DNA from: Marivivens sp.
GTDB lineage: Bacteria > Pseudomonadota > Alphaproteobacteria > Rhodobacterales > Rhodobacteraceae
Direction: 5' to 3'
Length of the DNA: 64,000 nt
Assembly: GCA_024642115.1 (NCBI GenBank)
Contig: JAHEBU010000009.1
Span: 124,001-188,000, forward strand
The translations under genes and the position numbers were made by a program. Each line of letters starts with the position of its first letter. Position 1 is the first letter of the stretch. The notes beneath the pieces were generated by a model, which did not search any database, was not told the DNA's origin, and saw only the letters and a program-made list of their open reading frames with translations. This document shows, piece after piece, positions 17,731 to 27,785 of this stretch.

Positions 17731-20672
17731 GTCAGGATCACCGGCACCGCGGGCTGGCTCGTGTCCCATTCGCCAAAACGGGACAAGTGGTCGTAGGGGC
17801 CACTGTCGGTACGGGAAAACAGGGCCTGCCGGGCGGTATAGCCTTTGTCGATTTGCATCCAGCGATAGATCAGCGCCTGAAATTCCTCCCACGTCGTGTC
17901 GGGCGGGGCGGCGGCAAACGGGGCAGGCGAATCTTTGACGGTCGTTGCCACCTGCACAAACGCAGCCGCCAGGACCGGGGACGGACCGACCTTGGCGTAA
18001 GCCCCCCGTTCGATCATCGCCGATTGGATCAACAACTGCTTGTCAAACAAGAGCTGCTGCTTTTCCGTCGAAACCTGCCCGGTCTTGTAATCATACAGGA
18101 TGACAGAGCCATCGGCAGCGAGATCGATGCGGTCGGCCTTTCCCTTGATCGTGAAATCGACCCTATTCAGGCCCAACTCGCCCCAAACCTCGAACCATTC
18201 GGGCAAGGCGATGGCCCGTCGGGCGACCTCTTTGTCCAGGAATTCGGTGGCGATCCGGTCCATCCGGGCAATCCAAAGACGGCGGATCGTTGGCCAAGGA
18301 CATTCGTCCTTGAACACGGTCCGCGACACCTCCATCAGCCGTTTGCGGGCGTTCGGATCGTCAGGGGCGATCCCCTCGCCGACAAAGATTTCAAGGATCT
18401 TGTGGATCAAGGTCCCCCGCAACGGCGCATCCGGCGAAGGGACCAGCGGATCAAGCACGTCCAGTCGCAGGACCTTGCGTGCATAAATGGCAAAGGGATC
18501 GCGGATCAGCGTCTTGATCTGGGTGACAGACAGATCCCTTGGCCGGGCGGCGATTGGCGGGCGGGGCGATGGACGCGGGGCCATCGGAACCGTGTCCGAG
18601 GGAAGCGATGTCTTGCGGGCCATGTCCACCCAGACCTGACCGCGCGCCCGCATCTGTTCCAATGCCGCGCGCCCACCGGTGCCTTCGAGACCCTGCAACA
18701 AGTTGACCAGTCGGTTGATCCAGCGCGAAGGCACTGTTTGCGCGTCAGCCGACCGGATCGACCGCGTGATCCAGACCTGCCTGCCTGCTACAGCCTGCTG
18801 ATAGTCATGTGCGGACAGACCGATCCGCCGGTCGGGCAGCAGCAGCCTCGCCTCGGCCCTCATCCGTCGCGACAGCCACGGGTCAGGGCTGGGCGTTTCC
18901 GGCCAAGTGCCGTCGTTCATACCCCCCAGAATGACAAGATCGGCCCCCTGAACCCGCGCCTCGAGCGTGCCCCAGAACAGGACCTGCGGATGTCCGGTGT
19001 CGGGGTTGCGCACTTCTTCTGCGGACAGGACCGAGTTGAACAGCGACGCGTAATCCTGAACCGACAAAACACCACCCGCATCGGCATGGCGCAGCAGGGT
19101 ATCGCAGACCTCGCGGGCCTTGCGTCCCGCCGCCTCGGACCACAAGGCGCCCGCGCCCTCATACTCCGGTCCGGCGGCTAACCGTTCAGCCTGCGCCATA
19201 TGGTTCGTCAGATGGTCGATCAGAGGGCGGTCGCCGATATGCTCCACCCCGTCGATCAGGCCACCGACCCAGCCCGCCCAGGCAACGCGGCCCGTATCCG
19301 TTTTTGACAAAGCCGCCCATCTGCTCAGAGATGCGGCGTCCGGGAACGCGGGGCCTTTCCTGCGCAGGTGCAGCTCCAGCTCATGCGTGCGCAACAGATG
19401 CTGGCCGCGGTCGGCACGGTCCGAATGGGCCAAGGGATGCTTGAGCAGGGTCAACATCGCCTCTGCGGTCATGGGCCTGCCCCACATCTGGCTGACATGA
19501 CGCAGGAACCGGCCGGGGGGCGACAGATTCAGCGGCATCCCTGCGCTGTCATCAGGGGTAATGTTCCACCGGCCCAAAGCGGCTGCCACCTGCCGGGTCA
19601 ACATGCGATCGGGCGTGATCAGAGCCGCAGTTTCGCCGTTTTCCACCGCCTGCCTCAGTCGAAGCGCAATCGTCTCGGCCTCGGCCCGCGGCGAAGGCGC
19701 CTCGACCAGAGTCATCCCCTCGGTCGCCTCGGCAAGATCGTTAAGTTTGGGCCCTTCAGTCAGCCATTGATCGGTCACCGGGGCAGGGCGCAGGGACAGG
19801 GACACCAGCCGGTTTCGGGCCGGACAGGCGGGCGGTGCCTTGTGCCATTCTTTGACGGCCTCGTGGCCAACACCCCTCATGTCCATCAACCGCCGAAACC
19901 GGAACTGGGGATGATCTTCGCCCAGCATCGGATCGGTCAACCGATCCCAGACCGGGGCGGGCATGTCGAAATCGAACCCCGGCAGCACGACAGCCCCCTG
20001 CGGCAACTGGGTGACCGCGGACATCAGACGGGCCGTCGTTCCGCGCGACCCGGTCGATCCGGCGATCAGAACGGGGTGTTCCGGGGGTGTTTCGGCCCAT
20101 CGCGCGATCAGCCGGTCGATGACCATACGCTGTCGCGCCTCGGTATCTGGGGCATCCTGCCGGTCGCCAAGATAGTGCTGGATGATGTTCAGAAACTGCA
20201 ACGACCGGGCCCAATGACCGGACTGATCCGACACGTCCAGCGCGGCGATCCGGGCTGGCGTCACCCCCTCGCCCTGCATTTCATCCATCAACCGGGCGAG
20301 GCTGTCGGAAAGATCGTACAGGGCGGATCGCGGTGCCAGATCAGGTTGGGCGTCCAACAACTGGCCAACCAGCCTAGTCAGATCCAGTCGCCGCCGTATC
20401 GGCGCCACCGGTGGCGGCACGTCAAGAGAGATGGGATCGAACGCAAGGTCGGTCACCAGCCGGAGTCGTGGCAACAGCCGGGCGGGGCCTGCGTCAAAGA
20501 TTGCTCGCATCCGCCGTTGCATCCGCCGCGTGTTTACGAAAACCTCGACCCGACCCATCGCCTCGGGGGACAGAGCCGCTGTTCTGGCAATTAGTCCGTC
20601 CACGAACCCCTTGGCGAAATCCACGCCCGGGGGCAGACCGAAAAGGCGCGGGCTCTCGCTTGGGTCAAACAT
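17727..20672 (-). CDS. addB: Double-strand break repair protein AddB
   Basis: Partner of AddA, 981 residues from the ATG at 20672 ([27 protein letters not shown]), a typical alphaproteobacterial AddB start. The N-terminal helicase-like part includes [16 protein letters not shown] and [18 protein letters not shown]. The middle contains [29 protein letters not shown]. The C-terminal PD-(D/E)XK nuclease shows [11 protein letters not shown] and [22 protein letters not shown]. Overlaps murU upstream by 8 bases and addA downstream by 4. Confidence 0.95.
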   Translation of the reverse strand: MFDPSESPRLFGLPPGVDFAKGFVDGLIARTAALSPEAMGRVEVFVNTRRMQRRMRAIFDAGPARLLPRLRLVTDLAFDPISLDVPPPVAPIRRRLDLTRLVGQLLDAQPDLAPRSALYDLSDSLARLMDEMQGEGVTPARIAALDVSDQSGHWARSLQFLNIIQHYLGDRQDAPDTEARQRMVIDRLIARWAETPPEHPVLIAGSTGSRGTTARLMSAVTQLPQGAVVLPGFDFDMPAPVWDRLTDPMLGEDHPQFRFRRLMDMRGVGHEAVKEWHKAPPACPARNRLVSLSLRPAPVTDQWLTEGPKLNDLAEATEGMTLVEAPSPRAEAETIALRLRQAVENGETAALITPDRMLTRQVAAALGRWNITPDDSAGMPLNLSPPGRFLRHVSQMWGRPMTAEAMLTLLKHPLAHSDRADRGQHLLRTHELELHLRRKGPAFPDAASLSRWAALSKTDTGRVAWAGWVGGLIDGVEHIGDRPLIDHLTNHMAQAERLAAGPEYEGAGALWSEAAGRKAREVCDTLLRHADAGGVLSVQDYASLFNSVLSAEEVRNPDTGHPQVLFWGTLEARVQGADLVILGGMNDGTWPETPSPDPWLSRRMRAEARLLLPDRRIGLSAHDYQQAVAGRQVWITRSIRSADAQTVPSRWINRLVNLLQGLEGTGGRAALEQMRARGQVWVDMARKTSLPSDTVPMAPRPSPRPPIAARPRDLSVTQIKTLIRDPFAIYARKVLRLDVLDPLVPSPDAPLRGTLIHKILEIFVGEGIAPDDPNARKRLMEVSRTVFKDECPWPTIRRLWIARMDRIATEFLDKEVARRAIALPEWFEVWGELGLNRVDFTIKGKADRIDLAADGSVILYDYKTGQVSTEKQQLLFDKQLLIQSAMIERGAYAKVGPSPVLAAAFVQVATTVKDSPAPFAAAPPDTTWEEFQALIYRWMQIDKGYTARQALFSRTDSGPYDHLSRFGEWDTSQPAVPVILT

Positions 20673-21345
20673 CGGCCGATGCCAGCATCGCTTCGGCCAA
20701 GGCGATCGAGGTCGGCCGCCCGACGTCACACCAGCGCCCCGGATAGGTCACGCCGAACAAGCCGCCCCGCGCGATCATGCCGTCCCAAACCCGGTTGAGG
20801 GAAAAGACAGGCTCGGCGAAATCGCCTAGGTGGTCGGTGCTGAGGATCTGCGCCCCGGAATAGATCGCGCCCGGTCCACGGGTCAGTCGCCCTGCGCGGT
20901 CAGCGGCAAAATCGCCCTGGCCGCTGTGGCCTGTCGCTCGGTTCGGATCGATCAGCAGCAAAAGGGCTTCCATCCGGGCGGAGTCCCAGTGATCGCGCAG
21001 AACATGCAGGGGATTCGGCCCGGCCCAGACCGCATCCGTGTTCAACGTGTAAACCGGATCTGGCCCAAGCAAAGGCAGGGCATGGCGCAAACCGCCCCCT
21101 GTTTCGAGGATTTGTGTCGTTTCGTCGGAAAACAACACCTTTTGCCCCGACAGATGCTGGCGGATCATCTCGCCCTTGTAGTGCAGGTTGATCACCCTGA
21201 CGGACAGGTCGCTGGCATATTGCATCGCATGGTCGATCAGGGGTTTTCCCGCCACCTCGATCAGAGGCTTGGGCCGGGTTTGGGTCAACGGGGCCATCCG
21301 CGTTCCCAGACCTGCCGCAAATAAAAGGATCGCGTCAGGTAACAT
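20665..21345 (-). CDS. murU: MurU-type N-acetylmuramate-1-phosphate uridylyltransferase
   Basis: Nucleotidyltransferase of 226 residues from the ATG at 21345. The signature [35 protein letters not shown] gives the nucleotide-binding loop (GLGTRM, 12-17) and the conserved [13 protein letters not shown] is the metal-binding segment. MurU converts MurNAc-1-P and UTP to UDP-MurNAc, bypassing de novo synthesis. The gene directly follows an AmgK-like kinase, which makes the MurNAc-1-P, so the specific call rests on motif plus neighbour. Overlaps both flanking genes. Confidence 0.88.
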   Translation of the reverse strand: MLPDAILLFAAGLGTRMAPLTQTRPKPLIEVAGKPLIDHAMQYASDLSVRVINLHYKGEMIRQHLSGQKVLFSDETTQILETGGGLRHALPLLGPDPVYTLNTDAVWAGPNPLHVLRDHWDSARMEALLLLIDPNRATGHSGQGDFAADRAGRLTRGPGAIYSGAQILSTDHLGDFAEPVFSLNRVWDGMIARGGLFGVTYPGRWCDVGRPTSIALAEAMLASADV

Positions 21346-22300
21346 AGTGGGTCTCTTCCGCAACAAGGGGCGCAAGCATGCCGCGAAGCGGGCCGAGTGC
21401 GGGGTGCTTGAGATCGGTCAGCAGATGTTCGCGAACCAGCGGGACGAACTTCTGATACCGCAACTTGCCATCGCGACGAGCCAGCCGGGCAAAGATGCCA
21501 AGGATGCGCAGGTTTCTTTGAACCGACCAGACTGCAAATGCGGCGCGAAACGCATCTGTGTCCGCCCCCGTCGCTGCGATGAACCGGTCGATCATGGTGT
21601 TGGTCGTCTCTGAGTCAACCCGGCGGCGGGGGTCGCGCAGCAACGACACAAGGTCATAGGCCGGCGGTGCCAGAACCGCATCCTGAAAATCGAGTAGGCC
21701 GATCCGGTCGGTCCCACTCAGATGCGGCCGCCAGATCAGGTTTTCGGCGTGATAGTCCCGCAAGGACAGGCCCATTTCCGCGCCACCATGGTCAGACAGC
21801 GCCCGCCACAGCGCCGTGCCGATCGCAGTGCCTTTTGCGGTTGACAGGTGCGGCGCATACCATTCGGCGAAAAGGTCGGTCATCTGGGCCGCCACGTCGG
21901 GCGTCAATGCAATCAGCGCTGCTGGGGCCGGTTGCCCGTTGATCCGAACCAGCACATCGGTTGCTGCGGCGTAAAGGTCGTGCTCGTCCTCGGGCCGATC
22001 CTCCAGCCATTCCGCGACCGTATTCGGCCCGAGGTCCTCCAGCACCAAAAGGCCAAGCTCGGGGTCCGAGGTCAGAATCTGCGGCGGACACAAGCCCATG
22101 TCGGCCAGATGGGTTGCAATCCGTATGAACGGGCGCACATCCTCGCCCGCCTCGGGCGGCGCATCCATGACTATGACCGATGTCCCGTTACGGCGCAGGC
22201 GAAGGTAGCTTCGCCCCGACGCATCGCCTGCCAGCGCTGTCCGCGTCCAGTCGGACCACGGGGTTCCGTCCAGAAAATGCTGCACGACAGCGTCACGCAT
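21335..22300 (-). CDS. amgK: AmgK-type N-acetylmuramate/GlcNAc anomeric kinase
   Basis: 321-residue aminoglycoside-phosphotransferase-fold kinase starting at the ATG at 22300 ([12 protein letters not shown]). The ATP-binding start is [43 protein letters not shown] is the hinge; the catalytic loop is [15 protein letters not shown] and the metal motif is [27 protein letters not shown]. These are AmgK features; AmgK phosphorylates MurNAc at C1 for peptidoglycan recycling. Next to murU and overlapping it by 11 bases, which supports the role. Confidence 0.88.
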   Translation of the reverse strand: MRDAVVQHFLDGTPWSDWTRTALAGDASGRSYLRLRRNGTSVIVMDAPPEAGEDVRPFIRIATHLADMGLCPPQILTSDPELGLLVLEDLGPNTVAEWLEDRPEDEHDLYAAATDVLVRINGQPAPAALIALTPDVAAQMTDLFAEWYAPHLSTAKGTAIGTALWRALSDHGGAEMGLSLRDYHAENLIWRPHLSGTDRIGLLDFQDAVLAPPAYDLVSLLRDPRRRVDSETTNTMIDRFIAATGADTDAFRAAFAVWSVQRNLRILGIFARLARRDGKLRYQKFVPLVREHLLTDLKHPALGPLRGMLAPLVAEETHYVT

Positions 22301-22763
22301 GCGACAATACCGCCGCAAGTCGCTCTGCCCACAGGCCCGGGCCAGAAAGGGACAGCGTGTGATGGTCACCCGCCGCCACGAATTCCAGCGTCAGCGCGTT
22401 GCTGGGCACCAATGGCCCCAACCGGTCGGGCCATTCGATCAGGCAGATCGCCTCGTCCATCGCGTCGCTCAACCCCAACTCTACCGCCTGATTCGGGTTT
22501 GTAAGGCGGTAAAGATCGCAATGCCATATATCGCCCTGTGGCGTTTCATAGATCTGGACGATGGGAAATGTAGGCGACGGGACCTCTTCCCCAGGCCCCA
22601 GGCGGGACCGGATCAGGGCGCGGGCAAACGCGGTTTTGCCGGCCCCGATATCGCCGCCCAGCAAGACCGTATCGCCGGACCTCAGCACCGGAGCCAGCCG
22701 CTCTGCGAATGCATTGGTCTGAGCGAGGGTGGCAAAAAGGAACGGACCGGCCTGAAACGACAT
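22293..22763 (-). CDS. tsaE: tRNA t6A-modification ATPase TsaE
   Basis: P-loop ATPase needed with TsaB, TsaC and TsaD to make threonylcarbamoyl-adenosine 37 in tRNAs. 156 residues. Walker A is GGDIGAGKT (37-44 region); EVPSPTFPIVQIYET and WHCDLYRLTNPNQAVELGLSDAMDEAICLIEWPDR are the typical switch and DLYR segments. First gene of the leftward tsaE-amgK-murU-addB-addA run, overlapping amgK by 8 bases. Identity firm. Confidence 0.94.
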   Translation of the reverse strand: MSFQAGPFLFATLAQTNAFAERLAPVLRSGDTVLLGGDIGAGKTAFARALIRSRLGPGEEVPSPTFPIVQIYETPQGDIWHCDLYRLTNPNQAVELGLSDAMDEAICLIEWPDRLGPLVPSNALTLEFVAAGDHHTLSLSGPGLWAERLAAVLSHA

Positions 22764-22803
22764 ACCACAAGACTAGAATCTTGTGCCGGGGTCGCAAGAG
22801 GAT

Positions 22804-24405
22804 TCAGCCGGCGGTCTTGCGCAGTCCCGGCTGGGGCGCGGTCCGGACGATGCTGGGCGCCCGGTCTGCGATGATACTGAACCCGGCCAGCGTGCTGCCG
22901 CCGGGCATCGGAGCAAACCGGCAGGCCAGATGGCGGCCATCATCCAGCAGGATCGTCTCGGACCATTCATCGCGGCTTCCTTCACCCCGAAGATAGCTTT
23001 GAACATCGCCCCAGATATTCGACGGGGCAGAGCGGGACTGCCATGTAGCGGCTTCGCGGTTGCTGGAGCTGACGGACAGCCCTTCGGTTTCAGGTATCTG
23101 CCACAGCCGGTCATAGGCGGCATTGGTCAACGTCAGCGTGCCCACCGGCGAAAAGACGGCAATCGCTTCGACAACGGAGTCCAGAACCGCCTGACCAGTT
23201 TCCAGTTGCGACCTGAACCGCCGGGTCAGAGAAACCTCTGCACTGATATCCTCGAACAGGAACGCCACAGCGCCATCGGGATGCGGCCGGCCGGTGACCC
23301 GGTAAGTCTGCCCGTTCGGCAGATCCCAGGTCTCGCAATAACTGCCGTTCTGCGCGGCCGTCTCAAGCTCGGTCACCTGTTCGCGCCAGGATGAATAGTT
23401 CTTGGGCTCGGGCAGCATCCTCGCCTCTCTGAGCCGGTCCAGCATCATGTGGATCAGCGGGCGCGAGCTCAGGAAATCGACCGGAAGGCCGGTCATTTCG
23501 GTAAGGGCCGGGTTAAAGATCATCAGCCGACGCTGACGGTCAAAGATGGCCAGACCGATGGACAGCTGGGCAAAGGTCTTGGCAATGGTCTGCACGAAAT
23601 TGCGCTGCGTCATCTCGGCCCGGACGACGGCGGACACGTCAATTGCATAGTTCATCGTCTCGCATCCCCGACGCAGGCTGGTCACCTCGTACCAAAAGGG
23701 GTCGGCGGACTTTGCCACCTCGATGGGTAGCCGGGTCACCGTTGGCTCCTCCCCCTCATTGGGCGAAACATGGGCCGGAAAGATGTTGACGGGTGGCCAG
23801 GTCGGCGAAATATCGGCTGATGTTGGGTTCAGCCGTTCGGACAATTCAAGATATGTCCGGTTGGCCCATGTGATCGTCCCTGTCGGATCGACCTTCCAGA
23901 TCAACTGTGGGGCATCTTCAGCAAGGCTGCGCAGCGTCGCCACCTCGTCCTCGAGCGCGACAATCGCCACCCGGTCAACGACGGCCTCGTGGCCCTCTCC
24001 CTGCTCGATAAAGCTGATCCGGACAAGCCCATCCCAGTATTCGGCATCCAGAATGGCCGTGCCATGATCGTGGGCATTGATCCGCAGGCGACCAGCAGTT
24101 GCCAGCCCGCTCATGGTTTCGCGCAGATGCGGGAAATGGCCAGCGAAGACGGAAAGAAACACCTCCCAATCGCTTTGTCGGTTGGTTGATTTGCGCCGCA
24201 TCAGAATGCGGGCGGCTGGGGTCGCGTCCACAAGATCCTGATCGTCGAACAGAAAGACCACGGATGTCTCTGCCTCGCGAAGCAGGGTGCGGGCAACTGA
24301 TTTCTTTCGGCCAAAGATATATTCGGAACCGGCCAGGATGACCCCAGCCGCGAACACCGAAATGATCGTCACATATAGAATATCGAACCAGCTCGTCAGA
24401 GTCAT
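22804..24405 (-). CDS. Membrane-anchored PAS-domain protein without kinase domain
   Basis: 533 residues. One N-terminal membrane segment (about 9-28) is followed by RTLLREAETSVVFLFDDQDLVDATPAARILM, the first PAS-like unit. Further PAS units follow at about 165-250 (PQLIWKVDPTGTITWANRTYLEL), 275-380 (LSIGLAIFDRQRRLMIFNPALTEMTGLPVDFL) and 395-500 (LDSVVEAIAVFSPVGTLTLTNAAYDRLWQI). The protein ends with a short proline-rich tail; no H-box and no HATPase motifs were found, so it cannot act as a histidine kinase itself. It follows regB on the same strand, with a perfect CtrA-type site between them. A sensory or partner role is inferred only. Confidence 0.78.
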   Translation of the reverse strand: MTLTSWFDILYVTIISVFAAGVILAGSEYIFGRKKSVARTLLREAETSVVFLFDDQDLVDATPAARILMRRKSTNRQSDWEVFLSVFAGHFPHLRETMSGLATAGRLRINAHDHGTAILDAEYWDGLVRISFIEQGEGHEAVVDRVAIVALEDEVATLRSLAEDAPQLIWKVDPTGTITWANRTYLELSERLNPTSADISPTWPPVNIFPAHVSPNEGEEPTVTRLPIEVAKSADPFWYEVTSLRRGCETMNYAIDVSAVVRAEMTQRNFVQTIAKTFAQLSIGLAIFDRQRRLMIFNPALTEMTGLPVDFLSSRPLIHMMLDRLREARMLPEPKNYSSWREQVTELETAAQNGSYCETWDLPNGQTYRVTGRPHPDGAVAFLFEDISAEVSLTRRFRSQLETGQAVLDSVVEAIAVFSPVGTLTLTNAAYDRLWQIPETEGLSVSSSNREAATWQSRSAPSNIWGDVQSYLRGEGSRDEWSETILLDDGRHLACRFAPMPGGSTLAGFSIIADRAPSIVRTAPQPGLRKTAG

Positions 24406-24453
24406 GACCGCCCGAATCCCCGTTGTCCCAAGGTCGAACGTGGATCGGATTGG

Positions 24454-24468
24454 TTAACTGATAGTTAA
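24454..24468. promoter_or_regulatory. CtrA-type binding site
   Basis: TTAA-N7-TTAA (TTAACTGATAGTTAA), a perfect match to the CtrA full-site consensus and itself an inverted repeat. It lies 49 bases upstream of the PAS-protein ATG at 24405, in the 72-base gap after regB. Confidence 0.6.
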
Positions 24469-24477
24469 ACCCTCGAC

Positions 24478-25857
24478 TTAGGGTTGTATCGGCTGGTTTT
24501 CCCCCAGAGGGACGGCAAATCTGCCACTGTCCACTTCGACCTTGTCCAGTGACCACGACACGACGACCATTGCACCGCCCGCACCGCCATTGACGACGAG
24601 GCTGCCCCCATTCGAAAAGTCCAGTTTTGCCCCCGATCTCTCCAGCAGGGTCTTGGCGATGAACAATCCCAATCCCATCCCCTCATAGCCCGGACGGGCT
24701 GCCCGGTCTTCGCTTTGTTTGCGGCGACGCATGAACGGCTCTCCGATGCGGCCTATCACCGAAGGGGGAAAGCCCGGCCCGTCATCCGCAATCCGAACCA
24801 TCAACGCCTTGTCGGTCCAGGAAAATTCGATGCGAACCGTGCTGTCCGCAAAATCGACGGCATTCTGGATGAGATTGCGCAGACCGTGCAGGATTTCGGG
24901 GCTGCGACTGATGACTGGCTGGCGTTTGACCACGCACTCTTCGGCTACGGACAGAACGACCGTTTTGCCCCTGTTCATGTGGGGCTCTGCGGCTTCGCGC
25001 AGAATGGCCTCGACGGGGGCCCGGCGCAGATGCAGGTCATCCTTTCCGGCCCGACCCATGGATCGCAGGATGTCCCGGCACCGATCCGCCTGATCGCGGA
25101 TCAGGGTCAGGTCTTCGGTCAACGCAGGATAGTCGGCCTGATCGGTCAATAGCTCGCTCGACACCAGTTTTATGGTGGCGAGGGGGGTGCCAAGTTCATG
25201 GGCCGCGGCGGCAATCACGCCGCCCAGGTCGGTCAGCTTTTGCTCTCTCGCAAGAGCCATCTGGGTGGCTAGCAGCGCCTCGGACATGTTGTGCATCTCG
25301 GTCGTGACCTGCCGGGCATAGACCCCCAGAAACACAACCCCGATCACGAGCGCGATCCAGAACCCGAACCGGAAAAGGGCAGGGAGCATCAGCACTCCGT
25401 CCGTGCCGATCAACGGGATGTGGTAGAGCTGCAAAAGAGAAATGATGATGATCGCCACACACCCGACCAGAACGGTGCTGCGCAGATGCAGCACTGTGGC
25501 GGCAATGGTGACCGGGGCCAGGATCAACAGGGCAAAGGGATTGTTCAGCCCGCCCGTCAGATACAGCAGCAGGCCCAGTTGCAGCACGTCGAACATCAGC
25601 ATCAGCAGCGCTTCGCTTTCGGACAAACGACGGTTCTGCGGATAAAGAAATGTCGAAAACAGGTTGGCGATGACCGACGCGCCGATTGTGGCGACCGCCA
25701 GCCCGACCTCGATATGCAGGTGGATGATCTGCGACCCGGCCCAGATGGCCACGATCTGCCCGCTGATGGCAAACCAGCGCAGGATGACAAGGGTGCGCAG
25801 CCGAACCCAGTTGCTGCGCTCCTGGTCCTGAAACATCTCGATTTCGGTTACAGCCAT
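24478..25857 (-). CDS. regB: Redox-sensing histidine kinase RegB/PrrB
   Basis: Sensor kinase of the RegBA global redox system, which controls photosynthesis, respiration and nitrogen and carbon fixation genes in Rhodobacteraceae. 459 residues from the ATG at 25857, with AAGGG 9 bases upstream. Six hydrophobic N-terminal segments; the ubiquinone-sensing heptapeptide lies in GGLNNPFALLILAP. The H-box AAAAHELGTPLA carries His220. Cys260 in DRCRDILRSMG matches in spacing the redox-active Cys265 of R. capsulatus RegB (His225). ATPase boxes are NLIQNAVDFA, IADDGPGFP and GMGLGLFIAKTLLERSG. Divergent from senC. Confidence 0.95.
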   Translation of the reverse strand: MAVTEIEMFQDQERSNWVRLRTLVILRWFAISGQIVAIWAGSQIIHLHIEVGLAVATIGASVIANLFSTFLYPQNRRLSESEALLMLMFDVLQLGLLLYLTGGLNNPFALLILAPVTIAATVLHLRSTVLVGCVAIIIISLLQLYHIPLIGTDGVLMLPALFRFGFWIALVIGVVFLGVYARQVTTEMHNMSEALLATQMALAREQKLTDLGGVIAAAAHELGTPLATIKLVSSELLTDQADYPALTEDLTLIRDQADRCRDILRSMGRAGKDDLHLRRAPVEAILREAAEPHMNRGKTVVLSVAEECVVKRQPVISRSPEILHGLRNLIQNAVDFADSTVRIEFSWTDKALMVRIADDGPGFPPSVIGRIGEPFMRRRKQSEDRAARPGYEGMGLGLFIAKTLLERSGAKLDFSNGGSLVVNGGAGGAMVVVSWSLDKVEVDSGRFAVPLGENQPIQP

Positions 25858-25950
25858 GAACGCGCCCTTCTTGGTCTGCGGCAAGCTGGGCCATTGTTAT
25901 TTGCCGGCGACCAGAGGATCAATGCGGCCCATGAACTACAGGAGTCGCCG

Positions 25951-26574
25951 ATGACACCCAAGTCGATCGCCATCGCCGCCAGCGCGGCCCTTGCAGCCAT
26001 CCTCGGCTTTTCCCTGTACGAGGCCAATGTGTTTTCTGCTGGACGCGCCACAGCCGATTGCGGCGGGGGTCAGGTGGCGGGTGGAGTCATCGGCGGACCG
26101 TTTACTTTGGTCGACGCGACCGGAAAAACGGTGACTGATGCCGACGTCATAAAGGGGCCGACACTAGTCTATTTCGGCTACACCTTTTGTCCGGATGTCT
26201 GCCCGCTGGACAGCGCCCGCAATTCGGATGCGGTCGACCTTTTGGCGCAAAAGGGGATCGACGTCACGCCAGTCTTTATCTCGATCGACCCCAATCGGGA
26301 CACGCCCGAGGTGGTTGGGGCGTACGCTTCGAACTTTGGGGGCAACATGATCGGACTGACCGGGTCCGAGGAGCAGGTCGCAGCCGCCTCCAAGGCCTAC
26401 CGGACCTATTATCAGCTGCACGACGATGAGGACCCGAAATATTACCTCGTCGATCATTCGACGTTCACTTACCTGATGTTTCCCGGGAACAAGTTCGCAG
26501 ACTTTTTCGATCATACCGACACCGCCGAAACGGTTGCGGCGCGGACAGCCTGCTATGTCGCAGCCATGGGTTAA
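25951..26574 (+). CDS. senC: SenC/PrrC (Sco1-family copper chaperone)
   Basis: Membrane-anchored, periplasm-facing Sco1 family protein needed for copper delivery to cytochrome oxidase and acting as a signal input to RegB/PrrB in Rhodobacter. 207 residues from the ATG at 25951, preceded by CAGGAG. The N-terminal anchor is about residues 5-28. The copper site is YFGYTFCPDVCPLD plus the later His in YLVDHSTFTYL, as in Sco proteins. The ISIDPNRDTPE segment is conserved. It lies between divergent regB and regA, the standard reg order. Confidence 0.94.
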   Translation: MTPKSIAIAASAALAAILGFSLYEANVFSAGRATADCGGGQVAGGVIGGPFTLVDATGKTVTDADVIKGPTLVYFGYTFCPDVCPLDSARNSDAVDLLAQKGIDVTPVFISIDPNRDTPEVVGAYASNFGGNMIGLTGSEEQVAAASKAYRTYYQLHDDEDPKYYLVDHSTFTYLMFPGNKFADFFDHTDTAETVAARTACYVAAMG

Positions 26575-26631
26575 TTGACCCCACGGGGGTGTCGGGCTAC
26601 CTGTGCGGGGGATTGACCGGAAGGAACGGGA

Positions 26632-27183
26632 ATGGACGCCGAACAGCTGGATCTGGGTGAAGACCCTTCGCTGCTTTTGGTCGATGATGACGACGCCTTT
26701 CTCAAGCGGCTTGCAAAGGCCATGGAAAAGCGCGGCTTTGCGGTAGAGATGGCCGATACGGTCGCCGCCGGAAAAGCCATCGCGACGGCCCGCCCGCCCG
26801 CTTTTGCGGTCGTTGATCTGCGGCTGAGCGATGGGAACGGATTGGACGTGGTCGAGACGTTGCGCGCCCGCCGGCCAGAAAGCCGCATCGTCGTTTTGAC
26901 CGGATATGGGGCCATTGCCACGGCGGTCGCGGCGGTCAAGATCGGGGCGACCGACTATCTGTCAAAGCCTGCCGATGCGACCGATATCTGCAACGCCTTG
27001 CTTGCCCGGACGGACGGTCTGCCGCCCCCCCCTGAAAACCCGATGAGTGCGGATCGGGTCCGGTGGGAACATATCCAGCGGGTCTATGAGCTGTGCGACA
27101 GGAACGTCTCGGAAACGGCGCGTCGGTTGTCGATGCATCGCCGGACGCTTCAGAGGATCCTGGCCAAGCGAAGCCCCAAATAG
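26632..27183 (+). CDS. regA: Response regulator RegA/PrrA
   Basis: DNA-binding partner of RegB, 183 residues. Receiver domain with acidic pocket LLLVDDDD, phosphoacceptor Asp62 in FAVVDLRLSDGNGLDVV, conserved Thr in VLTGYGAIATAVAAVKIGA, and Lys in YLSKPADATD. A short linker rich in prolines (LPPPPENPMS) leads to a Fis-type helix-turn-helix, VYELCDRNVSETARRLSMHRRTLQRILAKR, very strongly conserved among RegA proteins. It starts 57 bases after senC, probably cotranscribed. Confidence 0.96.
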   Translation: MDAEQLDLGEDPSLLLVDDDDAFLKRLAKAMEKRGFAVEMADTVAAGKAIATARPPAFAVVDLRLSDGNGLDVVETLRARRPESRIVVLTGYGAIATAVAAVKIGATDYLSKPADATDICNALLARTDGLPPPPENPMSADRVRWEHIQRVYELCDRNVSETARRLSMHRRTLQRILAKRSPK

Positions 27184-27268
27184 GCCAGCCTTTCACGCGT
27201 GAACATTTTAGATTATCGCACGATTCCAAGGCTTTGCGATTTTCTGTTTACCAGATTTTAACCCCGGA

Positions 27269-27769
27269 TCAGGGCAGGTCGAACCGCTTGCGGATGCGGT
27301 CCACCGGGGTTCCGTCGCGCAGCGGAACCGCGACCAGACGGTCATAGTTCGTGAACCCCAGGCCGCTGTAATAGCGCAGGCCGGCGGCATTGTCAGCGCG
27401 GATCGTGGCGTCGATCACCTGCACCCCGGCCTTAACGGCGGCGGTGCGGGTTGCGCCAAAGAGATGCTGTCCGATGCGTTGACCGTGCCGGGTCGGATCG
27501 ACGAACGTGGCGATGATAGCCCACCCATCGGGCATCGGATCAGCGGCATCCGTGGCCCAGACCAAAGACTGGAATCCGGCGATCTGGCCTGCGACCTTGG
27601 CCACCGAACAGCACACACTATTGTTGGGGACGATGTAGTGGTGGAGCATCCTGTCCGTATCAAAGGGTCGTTGGTGCGCGGTCGATCCGCCGATCCCGAT
27701 GATCTGGTTGAGCAAGCCTGTCATGGCCGGGGCATCGTCTGGTGTGGCGGCGCGAACGATCAGGGTCAT
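27269..27769 (-). CDS. GNAT-family N-acetyltransferase
   Basis: 166-residue acetyltransferase of the PhnO/pat-like GNAT type. N-terminal IVRAATPDDAPAMTGLLNQII is characteristic. The acetyl-CoA loop is VDPTRHGQRIGQHLFGATRTAA, followed by VIDATIRADNAAGLRYYSGLGFTNYDRLVAVPLRDGTPVDRIRKRF. Substrate unknown; relatives include amino-acid and phosphinothricin-type acetyltransferases. It follows the LysR gene by 16 bases on the same strand, so is probably in its transcription unit. Confidence 0.86.
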   Translation of the reverse strand: MTLIVRAATPDDAPAMTGLLNQIIGIGGSTAHQRPFDTDRMLHHYIVPNNSVCCSVAKVAGQIAGFQSLVWATDAADPMPDGWAIIATFVDPTRHGQRIGQHLFGATRTAAVKAGVQVIDATIRADNAAGLRYYSGLGFTNYDRLVAVPLRDGTPVDRIRKRFDLP

Positions 27770-27785
27770 GGCGCATTCCTTTTGG

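Noticed and set aside
17787-19181. 464-codon open frame on the plus strand opposite addB
   Set aside because: Lies wholly antisense to a complete addB with all motifs; long antisense frames are usual in GC-rich coding DNA and the product resembles no family.
27191-27202. Palindrome TTCACGCGTGAA between regA and the acetyltransferase gene
   Set aside because: No loop and no T run, so not credible as a terminator; no known operator matched.
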